Assembly (NCBI GenBank): GCA_029260755.1
Contig: JAJDCQ010000141.1
Span: 1-54,465, forward strand
DNA length: 54,465 nucleotides
Source: Planctomycetota bacterium
GTDB lineage: Bacteria; Planctomycetota; J058; JAJDCQ01
Reading direction: 5' to 3'
This document shows, one piece after another, positions 25,905 through 33,980 of the stretch (within the stretch, counting starts at the first letter, position 1; each line of letters begins with the position of its first letter). Below the pieces are notes generated by a model that did no database searches, was not told where the DNA came from, and was given only the letters and a program-made list of their open reading frames with translations. A program made the position numbers and the translations under genes.

Positions 25905-27674
25905 CTACTTCGGGGCGTCGAGGCTCGCGGCGACCTCGCGCGCCCGATCGGCGAACCGCTGCGTGTCCTCGCGGAGCGCCTCGAAGCCCTCCCGGAGGAA
26001 CTCGAGCACCTGGTCGCGCGTCTCGTCGTGCGGGAGGATCCGGCGGTTCGCGATCTTGATCGCGAAGTTTATGAGCGCGTTGTTGAGGATCTCGAGGTCG
26101 GCCCGCCCCTCGAGGACGAGCGGCTCGGTCCCGCCCGGCCCGTGGCGGCGCTCGATCGCGACCGCGGTCGTCGCGCCGTCGCCGTCGCGGCCGTCGACGA
26201 GGACGCGGAAGAAGTCGTCGGTGAGGGTCGTCATGTCGCTCGGGATCAGGACGTCGACCATCCACGTCGGGATCACGCCGAAGGCGGCGCCCCGGAAGGT
26301 CACCTTGGGCTTGCCCGTCACCCGGGTGGCGAGCGCGGCGCCGCGATCGGTCCGGTCGTAGCGGCCGGAGACGACGATGTCCCGGATCTCGCCGCGGATC
26401 CCGGAGGTGTTCGTCCAGAGCGAGACGCGCACCTCGTACGCGGCGTCGTCGAGCTCGTCGAGGCGGTAGCCGACGGTGCTCGCGACCGGCGCGCGGGGGC
26501 GGTCGACCGTCGGGAGGAGCGCGCCGTCGCGGGTGACCATCTCGATCGTCATCCGCAGCGTCCGCGTGTCGAGGCGCAGGCTCGCCACCCGTCGGCCGTC
26601 CGGGTCGACGATCCGCGCCTCGATCGTGAGGAGGTCCTCGAGGTCGCGGAGATACTCGGCCAGGTCGGGGTAGAGCGCCTCGAGCTCGTCGGGCAGCATC
26701 CGCGCGACGATCCGCAGCCGCGCGGCGAAGCGTCCGTCGGGGAGCGCCACGAGCTCGACGAGGTCATCGAGCGCCGTGTGCCGCTTCCCGAGCTCGTAGA
26801 ACGCCGGGTAAGCCTCGGCGAGGAGGGCCAGGAACGCCTGGTCCTCCGCGTCGAGACGCGGGTGGTCGGCGGTGACGCGCGCCCGGCCCGCCTCGCCCGC
26901 GACGGGCCGGGTGGCGATCGAGCGCCCGAGGCCCGCGCCGCGGATCTCCTCGGGCGTCGGCGGGACGCCGGCCTCGACGAGGTGGAGCCACTCGTCGGCG
27001 ACGGCGAGCACCTGCTCCCAGCGGAGCTCGCCGAGCGAGACGCTCGCCTCGCCGACCGCGAGGAAGTCGTCCTCGAACTCCTCGCGCGCGCTCGCGTCGA
27101 CCGGCCGCAGCCGGAACCGCGCCGTCGCGTTCATGACGTCGCCGACCGCCGGCAGGGCCGGCAGCTCCTCGGCGGAGCGCTCGGTCGTCCCGCGGCGGAT
27201 CCCGCTCGGGAAGACGCGGAGGACGTAGTCGTCATCCTGGACGCGGCCCTCGACCGCGACCGCCCGCCACGGCGTCCGCGGTCCGCGGTCGGGAAGAACC
27301 TCGTAGGCCTCCTCGACGTCGAAGTCCTCGAGCCGCGCGATGACGTCCTCGATGAGCGCCTTCGCCCTTCCCTGCGGGCTGAAGCCGAAGACGACCGTCC
27401 CGGCCGCCGCGAGCATCCGATCGACCTTGTCGGCCGCCGCGACCGGCTCGGTCGACGGGTCGCGATCGCCGCGGCCGAGCGCGAGGAGCGGCCACCAGGC
27501 GGGGAGCGTCGCGCGGGCGGCGGCCGCGCGCACCTCGAGCGTCTCGGGCGCGTCGCCGACGGCCGGCGCGCCGGTGACGATCAGGGCGCCGAGGGCGGTC
27601 GGCAGGGCGAGCGCCCACGCGGCGGCGCGCGTCCGGCGGCGCCGCGGCGGCGTGGCCGCGTTCGGGGTCGTCAT
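25905..27674 (-). CDS. Large exported protein of unknown function
   Basis: A 589-residue protein with an Arg-rich start and one hydrophobic segment (about 15-40), indicating export or inner-membrane anchoring. The rest is a soluble alpha/beta protein with alternating charged helices (EEIRGAGLGRS, DLAEYLRDLEDLL) and beta strands (RGEIRDIVVSGRYDRTDRG). The C-terminal helix is rich in Arg, Glu and Phe. No family is recognised. A second possible start at 27695 adds seven residues and has GGGGAG upstream; 27674 has AGAGAG. It sits between the degenerate acyl-CoA-synthetase-like gene (53-base gap) and glpD (4-base gap), so it is co-transcribed with them. Confidence 0.65.
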   Translation of the reverse strand: MTTPNAATPPRRRRTRAAAWALALPTALGALIVTGAPAVGDAPETLEVRAAAARATLPAWWPLLALGRGDRDPSTEPVAAADKVDRMLAAAGTVVFGFSPQGRAKALIEDVIARLEDFDVEEAYEVLPDRGPRTPWRAVAVEGRVQDDDYVLRVFPSGIRRGTTERSAEELPALPAVGDVMNATARFRLRPVDASAREEFEDDFLAVGEASVSLGELRWEQVLAVADEWLHLVEAGVPPTPEEIRGAGLGRSIATRPVAGEAGRARVTADHPRLDAEDQAFLALLAEAYPAFYELGKRHTALDDLVELVALPDGRFAARLRIVARMLPDELEALYPDLAEYLRDLEDLLTIEARIVDPDGRRVASLRLDTRTLRMTIEMVTRDGALLPTVDRPRAPVASTVGYRLDELDDAAYEVRVSLWTNTSGIRGEIRDIVVSGRYDRTDRGAALATRVTGKPKVTFRGAAFGVIPTWMVDVLIPSDMTTLTDDFFRVLVDGRDGDGATTAVAIERRHGPGGTEPLVLEGRADLEILNNALINFAIKIANRRILPHDETRDQVLEFLREGFEALREDTQRFADRAREVAASLDAPK

Positions 27675-27727
27675 GATCCGGCTCTCTCTCGACATCGTGC
27701 GTCTCGTCTCCCCTACCCGGTCGCCGG

Positions 27728-29857
27728 TCATACCTTCACCGGGCGGAGGCGTTCGGGGAGGACCCCGAGGACGAGCTCGAGGGCGCGGCGCGGCGATGGG
27801 CTGCGCTCGGTCGCCGGGCTCGATGCGTTCGGGGTCGGCGTGGCGCCCCTGCCCGCGGCGACCTCGCCGAGGAGGTCGGCGATCTCGGCCGCCCGCCGCG
27901 TGGCGAGCTCGGCCCGCCGAACCCGCCCGGCCGGTCCGATCTCGACGCCCGCGACGAGGTCCGAGGCGAGGAGCAGAAATCGCCCGGTCGCCCAGGCGAC
28001 GGCCGGAGCGCGCCGCTCGGCCAGGCGGCGGAACAGGCGTCCGGCGAGGCCGGTCGCCTGCCGGGTGAGCAGCCGGCCGCGCGGGAGCGGCCGCGGCGGG
28101 GTCGCCGGCGGCTGGAGCAGGGTCCGGGCGATCTCGTTGACGAAGAGCGACCGGACGTCGTCGCGTTGCAGCCGGGCGGCGAGGTCGGCGTCGGTCGCGA
28201 TCGCCTCGCCGAGCTCGGCGGCCAGGGCCGCCCGGTCGACGACGCAGAGCAGGCCGCGCCGGCGTCCGTCGCCCTCGCGCGGAGAAGCGACGACGACGGC
28301 GCGCGCGATGAACGGGCTCGAGGCGACGCGCGCCTCGATCGCGGGCGCGTCCGCGCCGCCGGCGAAACGATCGAGGACGTCGGCGGGGCCGTCGGGGCGC
28401 ACTTCGCCCCAGTCGGTCAGGCGTCCGAGGTCGCCGGTGGCGAGCCACTCCTCGCGCGCGCCGCCGGTCGCGACGCCGGGTCCCCGCACCTCGATCGCGC
28501 CGTCGCGACCGCGGCCGAGCAGCTCGCCGGTCTCGGGATCGACGATGCGGACGGCGCTCGCCGGCAGCGCCGGGCCGCACGTGCCCGGCACCGGCCGCGA
28601 CGCCCGTCGGACCGCCACGACTCCGGCCGCCTCGGCCAGGCCGTAGGCCTCGAGGACGGTGACGCCGGCGGTCGCGAGGGCGAGGTCGGTCGCGTCGGCC
28701 ACCGGGGCGCCCCACGCGACGACGGTCCGGAGGCGGCCGCCGAGCGCGTCGGCGAGGCGCCGGCCGAGCCGGTCGCGGGCGAAGCGGGCGGGGCGCTCGA
28801 GAAGCGCCGCGCCGAGGGCGCCTCGGCTCCGCGCGACGATCCGGCGAAGGAACGGCTCGCTTCGACCGCGCGGTCGCAGGCCCTGGGAGAGGCGGCGGGC
28901 GTGGACGTGCGCCGCCCCGATCGCGCCGAGGAGCCGGTGGACGCGCGTCGCGGCGTGGCCGGGCTCGCGGACGACCTCCTCGATGACGCCGAGCAGCGCC
29001 GCGAGGCGGCCGGGGTTCGCGACGATGAGGCTCGGTCGCGCGGCGAGAAGCGAGCGCGCGAGGGTCTCCACCTCGGCGGCGATCGTCGTCTCGGTCGAAG
29101 CGTCGTCGTCGACCTCGCCGGCGCCGGTCACCGCGAGCGCGCCGCCGGCCGCCAGGACCGCGAGCAGGACCGCGCGGTCGATCGCGTGAGCGAGCGGGAG
29201 CGGCGCGAGGGCGACGTCGCCCGCGCGGAGGCCGAGCGCATCGGGGAGGACGGTGATCTGATGGACGATCGCGCCGTGCCGGACCTCGACGGCGCGCGCC
29301 TCGCCCGAGCGGGCGCCCGCGCTCGCGACGACGTAGGCGACGTCATCGGGCTGCACCGCGTCGAGCCGCTCCTGCAGCGAGCGGACGCCGGCGTCGGTCG
29401 ACCGGAACGCGCGCCCGCGAGCGCGGAGCTCCTCGAGGGCGACGGGCGCCGGGCCGTCGCCGGACGAGCCGGCGTCGCCGGCGCGCAGGATGACCGCGTG
29501 CTCGGGCGTCCGGGCGAGTCTCGCCAGCGAGGCGACGTCGTCGACGACGACGGCCGCGGCGTCCCCGGACGCGCCGTCCCCGGGGCCGAGCGTGAAGACC
29601 GGGACGAGGCCCGCGAACGCGGCGCCGAGCTCCGCCAGGAGCGCGCCGGCGCGGCGCGTCCCCACGAAGGCGATTCGGTCGCCGCGGGCGAGCCCGAGCG
29701 AGGCGAAACCGCCGGCGACGTCTCGCACGAGCTCGCCGAGGGCGCGGTGACTGACCGGACCGGGCGATCCGGGATCCGCCGACGCGGCGAGCAGCGCAGG
29801 ACGGTCCGCATGGGCGGCGAACGAACGCGCGAGCATTCCGCTCAGAGTCCGTCGCAT
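27728..29857 (-). CDS. Degenerate AMP-forming acyl-CoA synthetase-like protein
   Basis: A 709-residue protein with the overall layout of long-chain acyl-CoA synthetases: an N-terminal SFAAHADRPAL segment, GIAFVG-like (here RIAFVGTRRAG), a VVAWGAPVADA segment, YGLAEAAGV in place of YGxTE, and WLATGDLGRLTDWG in place of the TGD motif. The ATP-binding loop that should read YTSGTTGxPKG is replaced by YVVASAGARSGEARAVEV, without the essential Thr/Gly/Lys. The protein may therefore be inactive or have another role. The start at 29857 has AAGAAGG eight bases upstream. It is the first gene of the minus-strand operon that includes glpD. Confidence 0.7.
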   Translation of the reverse strand: MRRTLSGMLARSFAAHADRPALLAASADPGSPGPVSHRALGELVRDVAGGFASLGLARGDRIAFVGTRRAGALLAELGAAFAGLVPVFTLGPGDGASGDAAAVVVDDVASLARLARTPEHAVILRAGDAGSSGDGPAPVALEELRARGRAFRSTDAGVRSLQERLDAVQPDDVAYVVASAGARSGEARAVEVRHGAIVHQITVLPDALGLRAGDVALAPLPLAHAIDRAVLLAVLAAGGALAVTGAGEVDDDASTETTIAAEVETLARSLLAARPSLIVANPGRLAALLGVIEEVVREPGHAATRVHRLLGAIGAAHVHARRLSQGLRPRGRSEPFLRRIVARSRGALGAALLERPARFARDRLGRRLADALGGRLRTVVAWGAPVADATDLALATAGVTVLEAYGLAEAAGVVAVRRASRPVPGTCGPALPASAVRIVDPETGELLGRGRDGAIEVRGPGVATGGAREEWLATGDLGRLTDWGEVRPDGPADVLDRFAGGADAPAIEARVASSPFIARAVVVASPREGDGRRRGLLCVVDRAALAAELGEAIATDADLAARLQRDDVRSLFVNEIARTLLQPPATPPRPLPRGRLLTRQATGLAGRLFRRLAERRAPAVAWATGRFLLLASDLVAGVEIGPAGRVRRAELATRRAAEIADLLGEVAAGRGATPTPNASSPATERSPSPRRALELVLGVLPERLRPVKV

Positions 29858-30280
29858 GGCGGACCTTCTTCTCGGTTCAAAGATGGTGGAATCGGGCGCC
29901 GCGACGCGGCGTGCCAATGAGGGCCGATCTTAGCCCGTGAGGCGATCCGGGGCAAGGCCGTTCTCGGATCCAAAACGTCTATCCTGAAGGGGCTTACGTA
30001 TCCGCCACCTTCGCGCGGTCGAGGGGAGCGCGACGACCGAACCCTCGATTCGCCACGGATCGTCACCGGTGGGTCACGAAAAGTGGAGCTCGGTAAGATG
30101 CTCGCGGAAAAAGGTTTATATCCGCCATCCAGCCAAGAGGGTTGACAGCACCGCTTCAGGATCTACAATCGTCCCCCTGTCGCACCCACCTTTGGGGCCG
30201 TGAACACGGCGCCGTCGATCGAAAACCCGATCAGTCTGACCCTCAGGGCGGGCCGCTCACGCCCCGAGGACGAGGTGACT
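29858..30280. other. Divergent intergenic region with promoter
   Basis: About 420 bases separate the divergently transcribed synthetase-like gene and the small zinc-ribbon gene. The region is visibly less GC-rich in places (AAAAGGTTTATATCCGCC, 30113-30130). It contains the strong plus-strand promoter at 30142-30169 listed separately. Nothing else is recognised. Confidence 0.5.
30142..30169 (+). promoter_or_regulatory. Strong sigma-70-type promoter
   Basis: A perfect TTGACA (30142-30147), a 16-base spacer and TACAAT (30164-30169) form the best consensus promoter in the window. It drives the small zinc-ribbon gene, leaving a 5' leader of about 100 bases if translation starts at 30281, or about 20 bases if it starts at the GTG at 30200. 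Confidence 0.75.
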
Positions 30281-30493
30281 ATGACCTGCGAGAAGTGCAA
30301 CGACGACATGATCTACAACTACGAGGTCGAGGAGCGGAACGTGCTCTTCGTCCTGTGGGACTGCGAGTGCGGGCACAAGCTGCTCGAGCGGCGGTACCAG
30401 AAGAAGATGCAGCCCTCGCTGAACGCGAATGCCGTCGTCCAGGCGCTCGCGGCGGCCGCGGCCGGCAACCAGCTCATCGGCGCTGGGAAGTAG
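30281..30493 (+). CDS. Small zinc-ribbon protein
   Basis: A 70-residue protein: MTCEKCNDDM...FVLWDCECGHKLLERRYQKK, then an Ala/Asn-rich helix. Cys3, Cys6, Cys29 and Cys31 make a CxxC...CxC zinc ribbon. The preferred start is the ATG at 30281, with GAGGTG five bases upstream. A GTG at 30200 would add 27 residues. The very strong promoter suggests high expression, and a terminator-like hairpin follows at 30570-30600. No family name can be given; small zinc ribbons of this type often bind nucleic acid or ribosomes. Confidence 0.7.
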   Translation: MTCEKCNDDMIYNYEVEERNVLFVLWDCECGHKLLERRYQKKMQPSLNANAVVQALAAAAAGNQLIGAGK

Positions 30494-30569
30494 TCAGCGA
30501 CGTCGACGCACCAGCAGAGTCGTAACCAGCTAGAACACTAGATCTTCTCGAAGATCACCCAAATAAAGC

Positions 30570-30600
30570 GAGGCCCCCCGGATCCGTCCGTGGGGGCCTC
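30570..30600. terminator. Terminator-like hairpin
   Basis: GAGGCCCCC (30570-30578) pairs perfectly with GGGGGCCTC (30592-30600) over a 13-base loop, 76 bases after the zinc-ribbon stop. A-rich sequence precedes it, so the U-tract is better on the minus strand. It could end transcription in either direction. Confidence 0.6.
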
Positions 30601-30618
30601 AACTCATTGATGCTCGCG

Positions 30619-30820
30619 ATCCGCGTCATCCGCGCAATCCGCGGTTCCACTCGTTTCGTGCAGAAGAACGAAACCGCGGATTGCGCGGATTGCGCGGACT
30701 GAAGACCGGTCGGCGCCGAGTCGATGAGGCTTCGGTGTTCCTGGAACGAGCCCGCGCAACGGCGATGAACCCGGACCCTGGTAACTCGCATTCCGCATCA
30801 TCCGCGCAATCCGCGGTTCC
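30619..30820. repeat. Dispersed repeat family B, copy 1 (hairpin plus solitary arm)
   Basis: Direct repeats of about nine bases (ATCCGCG-type) form a hairpin: 30619-30646 pairs with 30672-30699 with few mismatches. A further solitary arm (TTCCGCATCATCCGCGCAAT and CCGCGGTT) lies at 30790-30820. A palindrome GTTCCTGGAAC sits at 30737-30747. The tract between the palindrome and the solitary arm, read on the minus strand, matches 37355-37407, including GGGTTCATYGCCGTTGCGCG. Short open frames across the region are repeat artefacts. Confidence 0.75.
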
Positions 30821-30853
30821 CACTGGTTCAACGCCGAGAGAACCCGGGTCGCC

Positions 30854-30883
30854 TTGACACCCCCTGCCCGCCGCTGCTAGCAT
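30854..30883 (+). promoter_or_regulatory. Promoter of the pilB-pilT-pilB cluster
   Basis: TTGACA (30854-30859), an 18-base spacer and TAGCAT (30878-30883), followed by a leader of about 65 bases to the ATG at 30954. Confidence 0.65.
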
Positions 30884-30953
30884 CCCGACTGTCGGTTTAT
30901 CCTTTGGGACGGAACGAGGTTGGGGCCGGGGGGCCGCGGGGAGATCAGCACAG

Positions 30954-32675
30954 ATGGCGCGGAGGCTTCTCGGCGAGATCCTCCTCGACATGGGGTTCTG
31001 TACCCCATCCGAGATCGAGGAGGCCCTCCAGATTCAGGCGAAGGATGGCGGAAAGCTCGGGGAGATCCTCACTAAGAAGAAGTACGCCAACCCCGAGCAG
31101 ATTGCCCGCGCCCTCGCCGAACAGTTTGGGCTCGCCTACATAGACCTGAACGAGCTGGTCACGAACGACGCGGTCTCGCCCGACGTCATCGAGCTCGTCG
31201 CCAAGGATGTCGCCGTCGAGCACGGCATCGTCCCGGTCAAGAAGACCCGCCGCGCGCTCATCATCGCGATGGCGGACCCGCTCGACTTCCTCACCCTCGA
31301 CAACCTGCGCTTCGTCGTCGGGCAGGAGCTCGACACCTGCATCGCGAGCAAGGACGCGATCCGCGCGGCCATTGCGCAGTTCTATGGCGAGGTCGCCGAC
31401 ATCGACGAGGCGATCGCCGAGATCACGCAGTCCGAGATCCAGTTCAACATGGGGGATCTCGAGAACCTCGAGACCGGCGGCGAGGACGACGAGGACGCGC
31501 CCGTCATCCGCCTCGTCAACCAGATCATCGCGGACGCGATCAAGAAGCGGACCTCCGACATCCACGTCGAGCCGATGGAGAAGAAGGTCCGGATCCGGTT
31601 CCGCGTCGACGGCGCGTGTGCCGAGCAGGACCCGCTCCCGAAGAAGCTCCAGGGCCCGGTCCTCTCGCGCCTCAAGATCATGGGCAAGATGAAGCCCGAG
31701 GAGAAGCGCACCCCGCAGGACGGCCGCATCAAGATGCACGTCGCGGGGCGCGAGATCGACTTCCGCGTGAACACGCTCCCCGCCGTCCACGGCGAGAGCA
31801 TCGTCATGCGGATCCTCGACAAGGAGAACGCGCTCGTCGACCTCGAGATCCTCGGCCTCGACCCCGGCGACTACGAGACGTTCAACAAGATCATCAAGCG
31901 ACCGAACGGGATCTTCCTCGTCACCGGGCCGACCGGCTCCGGCAAGACGACGACCCTCTACGCGGCGCTCAAGAAGCTCAACCGACCCGACATCAAGATC
32001 ATCACCGCCGAGAACCCGGTCGAGTATCAGCTCCACGGGATCAACCAGGCACAGGTGAACCACCAGATCGGCTTCGACTTCAAGCGGATCCTGAAGGCGA
32101 TGCTCCGGCAGGCGCCGAACGTGATCCTCGTCGGCGAGATCCGTGACCGCGAGACGGCCGGGATCGCGATCGAGGCCGCCCTCACCGGTCACCTCGTCTT
32201 CTCGACGCTCCACACCAACGACGCGCCGAGCGCGATCGCGCGCCTCGTCGACATGGAGGTGAAGCCCTTCCTCGTGGCGAGCGCGGTCCAGGCGGTCCTC
32301 GCGCAGCGGCTCGTGAAGAAGCTCTGCCCCAAGTGCAAGGAGCCCGACCCCGAGCCCAACCCGATCCTGATGCGCGCGGTCGGCCTGAAGGCGGAGCAGC
32401 TCGGCGGGAGGACGATCTATCGCCCGGGCGGCTGCCCCGACTGCGACAACAAGGGCTACCGCGGTCGCCTCGGCTGCTACGAGCTGATGGAGATGAACGT
32501 GAACCTGCGGGACCTCATCTTCAACGAGGCCACCACCGAGGAGATCCGGAAGGCGGCGATCGGCTTCGGGATGGCCGCCCTCCAGGTCGACGGCCTCCGC
32601 AAGGTCATGGCCGGGGTCACCACGATCGACGAGATCTTGACCATCACGCACCGGCAGGACATCGGTCAGGACTGA
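30954..32675 (+). CDS. GspE/PilB-type secretion or pilus assembly ATPase 1
   Basis: A 573-residue hexameric traffic ATPase. Residues 1-150 are an MshEN/T2SSE_N domain (RLLGEILLDMGFCTPSEIEEAL). The N2 domain follows, then the core: Walker A GPTGSGKTTT near residue 325, an Asp box, a GEIRDRET Walker B region, and the His box STLHTNDAPSA. A zinc-binding insertion carries CPKC and CPDC. The protein powers pilus extension or type II secretion. It lies upstream of pilT and a second GspE/PilB gene, but no pilin, PilC/GspF or secretin gene is adjacent. It could be pilB or gspE; the sequence alone does not decide. Confidence 0.9.
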   Translation: MARRLLGEILLDMGFCTPSEIEEALQIQAKDGGKLGEILTKKKYANPEQIARALAEQFGLAYIDLNELVTNDAVSPDVIELVAKDVAVEHGIVPVKKTRRALIIAMADPLDFLTLDNLRFVVGQELDTCIASKDAIRAAIAQFYGEVADIDEAIAEITQSEIQFNMGDLENLETGGEDDEDAPVIRLVNQIIADAIKKRTSDIHVEPMEKKVRIRFRVDGACAEQDPLPKKLQGPVLSRLKIMGKMKPEEKRTPQDGRIKMHVAGREIDFRVNTLPAVHGESIVMRILDKENALVDLEILGLDPGDYETFNKIIKRPNGIFLVTGPTGSGKTTTLYAALKKLNRPDIKIITAENPVEYQLHGINQAQVNHQIGFDFKRILKAMLRQAPNVILVGEIRDRETAGIAIEAALTGHLVFSTLHTNDAPSAIARLVDMEVKPFLVASAVQAVLAQRLVKKLCPKCKEPDPEPNPILMRAVGLKAEQLGGRTIYRPGGCPDCDNKGYRGRLGCYELMEMNVNLRDLIFNEATTEEIRKAAIGFGMAALQVDGLRKVMAGVTTIDEILTITHRQDIGQD

Positions 32676-32740
32676 CGCTGACGGCCCGATCGCCCTCGCG
32701 GGCGGCCGAGCCGAGAAGGAATCGAGAGCGAGCGACACTC

Positions 32741-33895
32741 ATGCAAATCGACAAGCTGCTCGAGCTGTGCATCGAGAAGGGCGCCTCCGACCTCCATCTT
32801 GCGGTCGGCACGCCGCCGGTCGTGCGTCTTCACGGACGGATGCGGGCGCTCAACACGCCTCCGCTGACGCCCGAGGACACGCTCAGCCTGATGAAGCAGA
32901 TCACGTCCGAGCGATGCCAGCAGGAGATCGCCGAGACGGGCGGAACCGACTTCGGCTTCTCCTACGGCGACCGGGGTCGGTTCCGGGTGAGCGCGTTCAA
33001 GCAGAAGGGAAACATCGGCCTCGTCCTGCGCCAGATCATCAACAAGTTCCTGACCCTCGACGAGATCGGCTTCCCGAACGCGATCCGGAACCTCCTGTTC
33101 AAGCCGCGCGGGCTGTTCCTCGTCACCGGGCCGACCGGGTCGGGGAAGACGACGACGCTCGCGACGATGGTCGACTTCATCAACACCGAGACCGACTGCC
33201 ACATCATCACGATCGAGGACCCGATCGAGTACTACCACACCCACAAGAAGTCGGTGATCACCCAGCGCGAGATCGGCGTCGACGTGGGCAGCTTCCAGGA
33301 GGCGCTCCGGCGCGCCCTTCGGCAGGACCCGGACGTGATCCTCGTCGGTGAGATGCGTGACCTCGAGACGATCAGCGCCGCGATCTCCGCGGCCGAGACG
33401 GGTCACATGGTGTTCGGCACCCTGCACACGACCGGCGCCGCCGAGACCGTCAACCGTATCGTCGATGCGTTCCCCACCCAGCAGCAGGAGCAGATCCGGG
33501 CGCAGCTCTCGACCGGCCTCCTCGCGGTGGTCAGCCAGGCGCTCGTCCCGAAGATGGACGGCCACGGCCGCGTCGCCGCGTTCGAGATCATGGTGAACAC
33601 GCCCGCGATCGCTCACCTGGTTCGCGAGAACAAGACCCACCGGATCGTGTCCGAGATCCAGACCGGCGCGCGGCACGGGATGGTGTTGCTCGACGACCAC
33701 CTCTTCAAGCTCTTCAAGCAGAAGAAGATCCGGTACGCCGACATGATGGAGGTCGCCGCCGACTCCGTCGTGCTCCAGAAGCGGATCCGCGAGGAGGGGC
33801 TGCTCGCGAAGGGCGGCGTCTCGAAGGGCGGCGGCGGCGGAGGCGGCGGCGCCGCCAAGGCCAAGGCCAAGGGCAAGGCGCCGGCGAGCCGCTAG
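32741..33895 (+). CDS. pilT: Twitching motility ATPase PilT
   Basis: A 384-residue retraction ATPase. The PilT-type N-terminal PAS-like domain begins KGASDLHLAVGTPPVVRLHG. Walker A GPTGSGKTTT is near residue 130, the Walker B region VGEMRDLETI and the His box GTLHTTGAAETVNRI match PilT rather than PilB, and the C-terminus has AFEIMVNTPAIAHLVRENK. It depolymerises the type IV pilus fibre at the inner membrane. After the usual end it carries an unusual Gly-rich (eight Gly) and KAKAKGKAP basic tail. The gene lies 65 bases after the first GspE/PilB and 85 before the second, so the trio is probably one transcript. Confidence 0.93.
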   Translation: MQIDKLLELCIEKGASDLHLAVGTPPVVRLHGRMRALNTPPLTPEDTLSLMKQITSERCQQEIAETGGTDFGFSYGDRGRFRVSAFKQKGNIGLVLRQIINKFLTLDEIGFPNAIRNLLFKPRGLFLVTGPTGSGKTTTLATMVDFINTETDCHIITIEDPIEYYHTHKKSVITQREIGVDVGSFQEALRRALRQDPDVILVGEMRDLETISAAISAAETGHMVFGTLHTTGAAETVNRIVDAFPTQQQEQIRAQLSTGLLAVVSQALVPKMDGHGRVAAFEIMVNTPAIAHLVRENKTHRIVSEIQTGARHGMVLLDDHLFKLFKQKKIRYADMMEVAADSVVLQKRIREEGLLAKGGVSKGGGGGGGGAAKAKAKGKAPASR

Positions 33896-33911
33896 CAGCC
33901 TAGCCTAGCAG

Positions 33912-33954
33912 CCGGAGGCGGCGCGCGCGCGACGAGCGAGCGAGCCGCCGCCGG
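33912..33954 (+). terminator. GC hairpin between pilT and second pilB
   Basis: CCGGAGGCGGC (33912-33922) pairs with GCCGCCGCCGG (33944-33954) with one mismatch. There is no T-run, so it may attenuate transcription or stabilise the pilT message rather than end it. Confidence 0.4.
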
Positions 33955-33980
33955 AGACCGGGTCGAGGGACGGAGCACCG

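Noticed and set aside
30555..30991. Short minus-strand frames (75-121 residues) over the repeats near 30.6-30.9 kb
   Set aside because: They read the ATCCGCG repeat units as CADDAD/IRAIRG-like peptides and overlap a promoter and terminator. No coding evidence.
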